Source: Limnanthes douglasii subsp. nivea
Lineage: Eukaryota > Streptophyta > Magnoliopsida > Brassicales > Limnanthaceae
NCBI GenBank assembly: GCA_036936605.1
Contig: JAUPFV010000005.1
Location: 155,311,195-155,375,194 of the forward strand
DNA length: 64,000 nt
Direction of reading: 5' to 3'
The position numbers were made by a program, and so were the translations under genes. Each line of letters opens with the position of its first letter. Position 1 is the first letter of the stretch. Below, piece after piece: positions 56,137-64,000 of this stretch. A model generated the notes under the pieces. It was given only the letters and a program-made list of their open reading frames with translations. It was not told the DNA's origin and made no database searches.

Positions 56137-56464
56137 TGATGAAGAAAAATATCAAGAACGGAAAGATATTTGTAAAATATATATAAAAGGAAAAGTTAGA
56201 AAGATCCACAAGAAAATATCCTCACTGAAACCCTAGCTAAAAATGATCTTTTTCTCTATAAGAAAAGATCAGTTAGCTTATATAGCAATTGTTGCGGGCT
56301 TTTTGGCCTATTGAGTCATTGGACTTAAACAATTGGTCCATTAGAGGCTAATTCATCCCACAAACTTACTAAGTAAAAACATATTTACTTCTTATTACAA
56401 AGTACATATTGGTTAAATATTCCAAAAATCTGACTTGCGAATCGTGTAAATTCTTCCCTCATCA
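56137..56464 (-). repeat. Right LTR of the 5.0-kb element (5' LTR in element orientation)
   Basis: TGATGAAGAAAAATATCAAG to CCCTCATCA, with intact TG..CA ends, followed by the target repeat TACAC. Confidence 0.92.
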
Positions 56465-56511
56465 TACACAATTCTCATGAGTAAACTGCCACTAACAGTT
56501 CATATCTTATC

Positions 56512-56514
<3 letters not shown>

Positions 56515-56551
<37 letters not shown>
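56515..56551. repeat. (AT)n microsatellite
   Basis: 37 bp of AT in the MULE, just right of the nested LTR element. Confidence 0.95.
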
Positions 56552-56553
<2 letters not shown>

Positions 56554-56736
56554 GTAATTAGAAAACATGGCTGAAGAATACGAACAGGCTATGGCGTCTG
56601 CCTTGGTAAACGTTAAGTGCATTGAACACACAAAAAGTCATCTAATCACCACGGCCATTAATTGTTGATTGGACAGAGAATGCTATGTAATGATTAAATA
56701 TAGCCACACCACCACCTCATTAAGACTCCCTCTATG

Positions 56737-57146
56737 CCTATAAATAATACTAGTAACTAGAGGCTAATTTAAAAACAAACTCTATATTTCAAACACGCAT
56801 AACATCTTCAATTTACAATCATCATGTCTACCTCTGGTTCTTTAGGTGACTCATGGTCTTCCATAACCACCACATAAGCTCAGACTTAATCACTCCGGCC
56901 GCACCACCAAACAGCCCAGCCTCTGTTATGGACTTTGATATCGAGGATTACTTTTCTGCTGACTCTAAACCAGTTGAAGTGGTTCCCCTGGTTGCTGCAC
57001 CTCAGCCAGCAGAGGTTCCAAACAGGAAACGGAAGAGGGAGGACGATGCTGGTCCATCAAGGACCAAATATATAAGCATAATGGACGTCGATAACAAGGA
57101 GGAAGAGCGTAATGGAGAGGCTGATGATGATCATGAAGAGGAGTAA
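56737..57146 (+). CDS. Small acidic protein gene in the MULE, function unknown
   Basis: A TATA-like CTATAAATAAT at about 56739 precedes a frame starting at 56853 and ending at 57144-57146 (97 codons). The product has a Pro/Val-rich middle (VEVVPLVAAPQPAEVPN), a strong nuclear-signal-like RKRKRE at residues 58-63, and a Glu/Asp-rich end (NGEADDDHEEE). An earlier ATG at 56823 (MSTSGSLGDSWSSITTT) ends after 17 codons, so it is either a short upstream frame or the true start followed by a frameshift. I do not recognise a family. It lies between the converging Ulp1-like and transposase genes and could be a third MULE gene or a captured host piece. Confidence 0.45.
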
Positions 57147-57334
57147 GAAGGTGAAGAATCTTCTAGTGATGACTGACAGTCACTGCTTTTCTTTTTTGTT
57201 TTTTAATGCAAACTAACAAACACTAAAGGCGGTAGTGTTTGTTTCTAAGTTGTTAATGCATGAAGCTTGTTATGGCTATGTAATCCTTTTTTGTATAAAC
57301 TTTTAATCAGTGTAAAAAGTTTATAAAGTATTTT

Positions 57335-57960
57335 TACTTTGCAAACAAATCTCAAGTTAAAGACATGCAAACAATTCCCATCCTCGTGTGTGTATGTGAA
57401 ACAATTTTAATAGTTACAAACAACTCTCAGGTAAATTCGTGAATTGTTTGCAATATTATACCCATATGTTTGACATGCAAACAATTCGCACCCTATTAAT
57501 AGTTGCAAAAAACTCTCAGGAAACCCTGCGAGTTATTTCTAAATATTATTGGACATGCAAACAATTCGCATCCTATTAGTAGTTGCAAACAACTCTCAGG
57601 AAATCCTGGGAGTTGTTTGCAAGATTATATTCAGTTAGTCGATATGCAAACAATTCGCACCCTAGTGGGAGTTGCAAACAACTCTCGGGTAATCCTGGGA
57701 GTTGTTTGCAAGATTATACTCAGATAGTGGACATGTAAACAATTCCCACTTTAGTAGGAGATACAAACAACTATCAGGAGGACATTCGAGTTATTTACAA
57801 TATTATACCCAGATATTGTATGCAACTCTATAAGTTGGAAACGCAAACAATTCGCAACACCAAACGGTTGTTTGCAATATGATATCCAGATATTGCAAAC
57901 AATTCTCCATAGTGTATGTGAATTGCTTGCAACTCGCGGGTTTTCTTGACAGTTGTGTGA
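57335..57960. repeat. Palindrome-family array downstream of the transposase gene
   Basis: At least six copies in about 620 bp, for example 57417-57450, 57588-57622 and 57676-57710. They alternate with ATGCAAACAATTCGCACCCT. Right arms are mostly CCTGGGAGTTGTTTGCAA. The copies at 57588 and 57676 are about 88 bp apart and nearly the same, so a composite unit (palindrome plus AACAATTCGCA site) has been duplicated in tandem. Confidence 0.9.
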
Positions 57961-58156
57961 AACTATGTTCCTGAAAGTTGCTTGGGAAAAATAGCTTTAT
58001 ATACCAAACACCTAACATTTCATTATTGTAATACAAACAAGAGAAATATGTGTAAATGAACAAACAACTCTAAAAATGTTTAGTTTATTGTCCACAACAA
58101 TAACAGTATTACAAATTAATGTGACCAACGAGAATTGTCCACAACAAGAATTGTCT

Positions 58157-60684
58157 TTAAACTGGAACATCACAAGTCCTCCTGTTATGACCTGATTTCG
58201 AACAACAGCCACACTTCAAGTGCTTGGTTGAGGTTTCTCTTCTAGAGGGGATTCGCTTTTTCTTAGGCCTTATGGGGCGTCTTTTAACGTTCGGAGGCAG
58301 AATTTCAACCAACGAAGGATCGCTAGTGCTGGACCCTTCGCCGAATTCGGTTATCATCGGTATGCTGAAAGAGTAACTTTCCCTGTAATTCTTAACCGTA
58401 AAGAACGACTCTATTATAGTAAAGGGATCTTGGTCGGTATACTGTACTGCCGCTAAAGTGTGAGGACATGGAAAACACTCTTGTTGCCATGATCCGCAAG
58501 AACATTTAAAATCCAACAGATTAACAACCGCCACAGGATTTGAAAAGATTTCAAACATGGTTGTAGAAGACTTACGTATTACCCAATTTTGGCGCATGTC
58601 AACATTTTGATTTAGCTTCTTCTCATACTCGGGGACCAAATTAGTACTCCACCTTAACCTCTCTTCGTATCTTCGTGAGACTTGAGTCATAAGCAAGACT
58701 CTAATCCAGTCAATAAACTCAACAATCGGGAGGTCGTGATATTTTTTTTATCTGATTGTTAAAAGACTCGGCTGCAGTAGAAGCCATAGACCCGTATCGT
58801 TTCCCTTTAACGTAAGCATGCGCATACTTATCCGGGGGTAAATTAGCAAAAAAATAACTCATTCCATCACCACCTTCACATAGAAAATCTGTTAGTATAT
58901 CCTTAAAAAGCTCTCGACTATGAGCATAATCAAGACGATGGAAAAAACACAACATCTTTTTTTATAGTATCTGTTAGTGTGATCCAATTTGGATTTCAAG
59001 CTCTGCATGAGATGGAAATAATCGTACGCATGATAGCAGTTTGGATATAAGACAGAAACATCATTAACGATACCAAAATAACGGTCTGAAATAAATGTGA
59101 TTTGGCGCTCCAACAAATGAGGTTTCAAACACCTTAAAAACCACATCCAATTGTCACAATCTTCAATGCTAACTATACCAAGAGCAACATGGAATACTCC
59201 TAAAAAAGGCACCTAAAATGAACAATATAATAGAACTCAAGCATGTTAAAAATAGAAACCATTCGCATGAGTGCCTGAGAGTTGTTTTCAAATCTCAGGA
59301 TTACCTGAGATTTTTTAAGAACTCTCAAGATATCTTGGGAGTTGTTTGCATGTTTTATATTTACAACAAATAGTTCGCAACTCTTAATATTACCTAAGAG
59401 TTGTTTGCAAATCTTGTATTTTCACAGAATTGTTCTGAAATCTTAGGATATCCTGGGAGTTGTTTGCAAGTCTTATATTTGCAAAGAGTAGTTTACAACT
59501 CTCATGAATTCTTGATAGTTGTTTGTAACTCTTGTATATCCATGCGAATTGTTCTGAACTCTCAAGATATATTGGGATTTGTTTGCAACTATAAGTTGCG
59601 AGTTGTTTACAATTTTTCAACAGAACATCCTAATCATTCAGATTTTAAAAAATGAAACTAACCGTTGTTGTCGTCCTTTGCTACGGCAGTAAGCAATACA
59701 CCCTTATACTTGCCATATAAGAATGTTCCATCAACAAACAACATTGGACGACATGTATTGAAACCTTGAAGGGATGAACCAAATGCTACAAAATAAAGCT
59801 TGAACCGGTTTCCAACTGATAACTTCAACCGTCAGTCAGTAGTAATATCGCGGCTCTTCAACCGTTTGAAGTACCTGCTTAGTAAACTAAAAGAACTTGA
59901 ACTATCTCCGAAAACTCCCCTCATTGCCTTATCTAAACCATTCCATGACAAACGGTAGGAGATGTCAAGACCGTAATTTTGTTTGACAAGCGATTTTATA
60001 GTTTTGGCTGTCAACGAATGGCAGGTCCGGATAGAATCCTGAATTTCCTCCGCAATCAAATCCGATGTCAAATACCTATGCCGTTTATGTTTTTAGGAGA
60101 AAACGAGACTGCAAGTATGGTGCAGAACATACTTCTTGATCGTCATTAAGTCGGTGCTGGAATTAATAGATGCATAAAGTCTCCATTTGCATCCGCTTGT
60201 GAATTTATTTTCATAATAAGCAGTGATCTTGTTTGTTGTGTTGTGCATGTAACTGAAATAAAAATCATGCTCTAAAGCATATCAACACCAAGATAACCTT
60301 AGAACTTCAAACACATTCTTCGAAATCTTGACTCACTCCTGTAATAACATCAGCCCAACCAGTAGTAGCAAGTTGTTTTTTTCTCTGATCAGAATTAACT
60401 AAACCGTTACTACTCTCCCCGCTAATTAGTTGATTAAGAGATGGTTCTCCCAAACTTATGCTATGCTGTTTACGCTTTAGACCACAACCCTTATCACCAG
60501 AACTCTTATCACCAGAACCTTTATCGAAAGCGTGTTGTTCTATGAGAAAACTAACCCGTTTTAAATGCTCCAAATCAAGATATAATACTAACCCAACAAA
60601 ATATGTTTGGTTATTAAAGAAACAATTATTTTGATCCCCGCAGGAGTAGGTAATTAGGTAATCACATGTGACCAGCTCCTCCAT
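58157..60684 (-). pseudogene. mudrA-like MULE transposase gene
   Basis: On minus from 60684 (MEELVTCDYLITYSCGDQ). A zinc-type DNA-binding segment follows at about 60240-60080 (GCKWRLYAS, IKKYVLHHTC), with LVKQNYGLDISYRLSWNGLD in the MuDR N-terminal domain at 60071-59832. Catalytic core: CRPMLFVDGTFLYGKYKGVL (first Asp), intron 59662-59213 with GT and AG ends, then FGIV-type start, ITFISDRYFGIVNDVSVLYP (second Asp) and MASTAAESFNNQIKK (Glu). C-terminal parts are the SWIM finger CSCGSWQQECFPCPHTLAAV and the knuckle CGCCSKSGHNRRTCDVPV, ending at 58157. The DDE triad and both finger sets remain, but stops near 60095 and 59829 and frameshifts near 58960 and 58745 kill the frame. The enzyme would cut and insert MULE ends. 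Confidence 0.87.
59270..59620. repeat. Palindrome-family array inside the transposase intron
   Basis: At least five copies, at about 59275-59310, 59312-59350, 59385-59410, 59437-59470 and 59555-59590. One reads GAACTCTCAAGATATCTTGG followed by GAGTTGTTTGC. They fill most of the 450-bp intron 59213-59662. Confidence 0.88.
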
Positions 60685-60839
60685 GTGCTCTCGACATACT
60701 CTTGGATACTTTGAAAGCTTTCAAACTCCGTGAAAGGCACAATTTTGGTTTAGCGACCATGTTTAAAAATACAAACTCGTGATTTAGACATACCTTATCT
60801 TGCACTAAACAAGCATAAAGCAAGTTATTAGTTCATGCA

Positions 60840-61320
60840 CTGAGCAACTCGCATCCTCTCGTGAGAGAAGTGTATAACTATAAGATGCGAATTGTTCGCA
60901 GTTTTATATCTACTACAACGGAGTTGCACAATTCGCATCTTATTTTAGTACTCAAGCATGAACAAAATGTATACAATTCGCAAAGTGATTGAGAGTTGAG
61001 AACAACTCTCAGGATTACCTGAGAGTTGTTTGCAAATCAAGTATTTTAGCACTCAAGCGTGAATAAAATGTAAACAATTCGCAATAGTACCTGAGAGTTG
61101 TTCTCAACTCTTGAATTTCCTGAGAGTTGTTTGCAACTCTTGGATTCCTAATAGTTGTTTGCAACTCTTGGATTTCCTGAGAGTTGTTTGCAACTCTTAT
61201 ATTCGCAAAGAGTTGTTTGAAATTCTCAGGATATTCTGAGAGTTGTTTGCAACTCTCAGGAAACCCTGAGAATTGGTAACACAATTCGCATATTCCTCGT
61301 TAGATACATCAAACAATTCG
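60840..61320. repeat. Palindrome-family array upstream of the transposase gene
   Basis: The densest cluster, with eight or more copies between 60840 and 61320, such as 61001-61037 (AACAACTCTCAGGATTACCT then GAGAGTTGTTTGC), 61097-61140 and 61217-61258. Single AACAATTCGCA sites occur before and after. It lies between the transposase start and the right terminal repeat, where promoter and transposase-binding sequence is expected. Confidence 0.9.
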
Positions 61321-61379
61321 CATCTTCAAGGAGGAAGAAAACAGAAAATTGTGTTTATATAGTGGGTTGAAGGTAGTTA

Positions 61380-61509
61380 TGGTATTAAATTAATTTTAGG
61401 TATTAAGTGGTAATTAGGTAGTTGAGATGGATATTAAGAGGTAATAGAGCAAACTTTGGTTACTAGATGACAATAGAATAGTTGAATGGATATTTTAGAT
61501 GCAATTTTC
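61380..61509. repeat. Right terminal inverted repeat of the MULE
   Basis: The complement reads GAAAATTGCATCTAAAATAT, then CCATTCAACTA, CATCTAGTAACCAAA and ATTACCTCTTAATATCCA. This parallels the left end 44901-45005 (GAGAAAAGTACAAGTAAATA, CCCACTCAACTA, CCACTAGTACCCAAA, TTAGTACCTCCACC). It is degenerate but collinear. Confidence 0.65.
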
Positions 61510-61618
61510 TTATAAAAAAATATGCTTTAAAGAAAACTTGTTAACGTTTTTTATTTTTATAATTATTTATCTTTACTACTTCTGAAAACTAAAACAATAT
61601 TAATCTGCTTTTCTTGAC

Positions 61619-61737
61619 GGAGGCGATCATACCAGCACTAATGCACCGGATCCCATCAGAACTCCGCAGTTAAGCGTGCTTTAGCGAGAGTAGTACTAGG
61701 GTGGGTAACCTCCTAGGAAGTCCTCGTGTTACATCCC
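61619..61737 (+). rRNA. 5S rRNA gene copy 1, near full length with several substitutions
   Basis: 119 bp with the plant 5S body ATCATACCAGCACTAATGCA, CCGGATCCCATCAGAACTCC, AGTTAAGCGTGCTT and AGTCCTCGTGTT. The usual upstream marks are present: C at -1 (61618) and GC near -12. A T run after 61737 serves as terminator. Substitutions relative to the plant consensus are CTTTAGCGAG (for CTTGGGCGAG), AGGGTGGGTAACC (for AGGATGGGTGACC), CCTAGGAAG (for CCTGGGAAG) and GTTACAT (for GTTGCAT). Most are G to A or T changes, and several fall in the internal promoter. It may no longer be transcribed. Confidence 0.85.
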
Positions 61738-62434
61738 CTTTTTTTTAATTTCATTTTGGTTTTGGTCGGTGAGTATTAACTGATAAGCACGATTATTTCA
61801 AGAAAATGATCGGATTTTAAAATCCTATTTCTAAGGAACAATCGATTTCAAAAGTGATTAACATTGTTGCAAATCTAAGAAGAAGCGTTATTTAGTTTAA
61901 ACTAGGAGTCGCTTTAGAAAATAGCATTTATTGACGTTGACCGTGTGTAGTTAATTGTGTTTATTTAAATTTTGTCCGTGATGTGTATTAAATGAAAATG
62001 TGATTCATGAAAAGTAAAAGTATTTTTCGACCTAAAAAGAAGTGTGGTTTGGTTTTTATAAGAGACGTTTTAAAAAATAGATCTAGATGTTACAGGGATC
62101 TTGTAGTTTCGAAATTCCAAGATAGCATTTATTGTTGTTAACCATACATACGCCCCTGATATTTTGTTTGTATTTATTTAAATTTTGTTTGTAATGTGTA
62201 TTAAATGAAAGCGCGATTCATGCATAGTAAAATTATGCTTCTTTAATTCAAAGTTAATAAATAGTTTCCTTATTTAATGGGTCGAAACCGTGGTGTATAA
62301 ATATCCGTGAGATTTTACCGCATGAGATCGTTTGTTACGAGTATTTAATGGGTAAAATAAGAAAAAGGTGGTCTGGAGTGCGATGGAAAATTCGGTTATG
62401 CTAGGTTATATACATTGGTCGTGCAGTACTTAAC
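61738..62434 (+). repeat. 5S intergenic spacer, unit 1
   Basis: About 700 bp that begins with the T-rich terminator and contains GGTTTTGGTCGGTGAGTATT. The same sequence follows copy 2 at 62534-63205, with an extra partial reiteration of its first part at 62580-62770. The gene-to-gene distance is 816 bp. Confidence 0.85.
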
Positions 62435-62533
62435 GGATGCTATCATACCAGCACTAATGCACCGGATCCCATCAGAATTCCACAGTTAAGCGCTTGGGCG
62501 GGTGACCTTCTGGGATGTCCTCGTGTTGCATCC
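62435..62533 (+). pseudogene. 5S rRNA pseudogene copy 2 with internal deletion
   Basis: 99 bp. It starts GGATGCTATCATACCAGC and ends GTGTTGCATCC with a T run. About 20 bp are missing between GTTAAGCG and GGTGACC, removing most of the middle of the internal promoter (the GAGAGTAGTACTAGGAT part). Upstream it keeps a good plant 5S promoter: TTATATA near -28, GC near -12 and C at -1. It cannot make a normal 5S RNA. Confidence 0.88.
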
Positions 62534-63205
62534 TTTTTTTTTTTTTTATTTCATTTTGGTTTTGGTCGGTGAGTATTAACTGCCTTTTTTTATTCATTTT
62601 GGTTTTGGTCGGTGAGTATTAACTGATAAGCACAGTTATTTCAAGAAAATGATCGGATTTTAAAATCCTATTTCTAAAGAATAATCGATTTCAAAAGTGA
62701 TTAACATTGATCCGAGTATTAACTGCCCTTTTTTATATCATTTTGGTTTTGGTCAGTGAGTATTAACTGATAAGCACGGTTATTTCAAGAAAATGATCGA
62801 ATTTTAAAATCTTATTTCTAAGGAACAATCGATTTCAAAAGTGATTAACATTGTTGCGGATCTAAAAAGAAGCGTTATTTAGTTTAAATTAGGAATCGCT
62901 TTAGAAAATAGCATTTATTGATGTTGACCATGTGTAGTTAATTGTGTTTATGTAATTTTGTCCGTGATGCGTATTAAATGAAAACGTGATTCATGAAAAG
63001 TAAAAGTATTTTTCGACCTAAAAAGAAGCGTGGTTTGGTTTTTATAAGAGACGTTTAAAAAAATAGATCTAGACGTTATAGAGATTTTGTAGTTTCAAAA
63101 TTCCAAGATAGCATTTATTGTTGTTGACCATACATACGTCCGTGATATTTTGTTTGTATTTATTTAAATTTTGATCGTAATATATATTAAATGAAAGCGC
63201 GATTC
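62534..63205 (+). repeat. 5S intergenic spacer, unit 2, with internal reiteration
   Basis: Matches the spacer after copy 1. The first about 120 bp (GGTTTTGGTCGGTGAGTATT to GATTAACATTG) occurs once in unit 1 but twice here, plus a short partial copy at 62534-62580. Similarity ends at about 63205 with no third 5S gene. Confidence 0.85.
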
Positions 63206-64000
63206 GTACTCATGTGTATCTCCTTCCAAACTTTCTTCTCATCTTACTGTTGAGCTTTTAAAGTTTCAAAACTAAAGCCTCTATCCAAAAAATAATCATC
63301 AGATCACAAAAATCCGCTTGGCCTAAGGTTCATACTATTCATAGAATTGAGTTTTCTTCCCGTAAATATCTCCTAGTAATTTCAAACTTAAACTAAACGT
63401 AAAATTAAAATTTAATAAATTTTTCCGTGTTAGATGAAACAAAAATAAAACATAAGACTAATTTTACCGATAAATACGTCACCACATAAAAGTTAACATC
63501 CATGATAAAGAAAAAAATAATACCCCTATCAAATTCCGACATGATTAGGTCTTCATACCCTATTCGAAATTATGCGTCATAGACTAATTTTTAGCACCCG
63601 GATTCTGAGTTACCGATTCTGCCTGTTGGCCAATTTTGTGATTTACTAACCCTATGGTCCGGCTTAATAATGTATCACGTTCCCTCCATGCCATGCAAAA
63701 AAAGGTATGCAAATACGTAGCATTTGGTTATCGGCCTTTTGTCAAACAAGTCCGGTTTTTCTTTTTTCTTTTTCACAAAATCAAATTACCTTTTCTTCAA
63801 TCGACTACATGTCCACATCCATCTACCCTACCCCTACATTAACTTTTTTCTTTTTTTGGATTCTTATCTTTTTGGAATGATAGGGGGGACAAATTCCTTC
63901 CAGCTAATAAAGAGAGACTACTCCGGTCTTCTCCATTGATTCTCAGTGGATTATTCTTCTCCCTATGTATCTAGAAGGAAGCATGTTCACCTAGACGAGG
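63206..64000. other. Right-edge sequence, nothing recognised
   Basis: AT-rich with pyrimidine tracts. Two overlapping frames near 63654-63939 are short and have no known domain. I see no repeat shared with the rest of the window. Confidence 0.4.

Larger units (their letters stand above)
51441..56464 (-). mobile_element. Non-autonomous LTR element carrying host gene pieces, inside the MULE
   Basis: LTRs of 328 bp at 51441-51768 and 56137-56464, with about 15 differences between them. The perfect 5-bp target repeat TACAC lies at 51436-51440 and 56465-56469. Orientation is minus: next to the right LTR the minus strand shows the primer site AATGGCGTCGTCTGTGGGAA, close to that of the Tat element. 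Next to the left LTR it shows a polypurine tract CTAGGGGGGTAC. No gag or pol domain is seen in the 4.4 kb between. The inside holds a 57-bp minisatellite, a HAC-like exon piece, a Gly/Arg-rich coding piece and intron-like DNA. Confidence 0.9.
44901..61509. mobile_element. Mutator-like element (MULE) with Ulp1-like and mudrA-like genes
   Basis: Left end GAGAAAAGTACAAGTAAATA.. and right end (complement) GAAAATTGCATCTAAAATAT.. can be aligned for about 80-100 bases. Shared blocks include C-A-C/T-TCAACTA and CTAGTAMCCAAA, at roughly 65-70% identity by eye. Both ends abut TTATAAAAAA (44891-44900 and 61510-61519), a 10-bp duplication as expected for MULEs. Length is 16.6 kb, or about 11.6 kb without the nested LTR element. 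The left gene (Ulp1-like) runs right and the right gene (transposase) runs left. Presence of a Ulp1-type protease gene together with mudrA is typical of the KAONASHI-like/Ulp1-carrying plant MULEs. Both genes are decayed. Confidence 0.75.

Noticed and set aside
61015..61284. An 89-codon frame with VANNSQEIQELQTTLR repeats
   Set aside because: It is a by-product of the palindrome array upstream of the transposase gene. The same peptide pattern appears at 59390-59620 in the intron.
44901..61509. The idea that the 51441-56464 repeats are MULE terminal repeats
   Set aside because: They are direct, not inverted, have TG..CA ends and a 5-bp duplication, and are flanked by a primer site and a polypurine tract. 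They are LTRs of a nested element.

Overview
This is nuclear DNA from a flowering plant, most likely a eudicot; I cannot name the species. The evidence is an intron-bearing ribosome-biogenesis gene (RLP24), a small plant cytochrome oxidase subunit gene (COX7a-like), plant-type 5S rRNA genes and a dense load of plant transposons: L1-type LINEs, Ty3 and copia LTR elements, a Mutator-like element (MULE) and a hAT-type MITE. Only two host genes look alive: RLP24 exons at 1246-1863 and COX7a-like at 19615-20130. Nearly everything else is transposon sequence in nested layers.

Layout. 1-1863: 3' exons of RLP24. 3300-4860: a partial copy (C) of a repeat family. 4920-6330: a LINE ORF1 remnant. 7329-14117: copy A of a large duplicated block, with a LINE 3' end inside it (7985-9230) and a second, long but dead LINE at its right edge (14117-18425). 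18426-20400: the COX7a-like gene. 20386-21599: MITE-like DNA, a GC-rich hairpin cluster and a broken FAR1/MULE-type fragment. 21600-44900: copy B of the same block, split by two LTR elements. One is a 3.0-kb Ty3 element (25563-28546) whose gag is fused in frame to the end of integrase. The other is a 15.2-kb Tat-lineage Ty3 element (28839-44078) that itself carries a copia element (30666-34878) and a hAT-type MITE (38051-38506).

44901-61509 is a MULE bounded by degenerate inverted ends and a 10-bp target duplication. It carries an Ulp1-protease-like gene (+) and a mudrA-like transposase gene (-) that converge, both decayed. Another LTR element (51441-56464) sits inside it. 61619-63205 holds two degraded 5S rRNA units; the MULE lies about 110 bp upstream of the first. 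63206-64000 shows nothing I recognise.

The most interesting points are: (1) a palindromic family, half-site AACAACTCTCAGGAT followed by its reverse complement, scattered through every non-coding part of the MULE, including a transposase intron; (2) two unrelated LTR elements that carry host-gene pieces, one a VPS13-like piece with a retained intron and the other a piece of a HAC/CBP-type histone acetyltransferase gene; (3) the intact 766-codon gag-integrase fusion with a 45-bp minisatellite at the joint; (4) the antisense gene of the Tat element with its own TATA box. Insertion order can be read from the nesting: the duplicated block is oldest, then the Ty3 elements, then the copia element with nearly identical LTRs.
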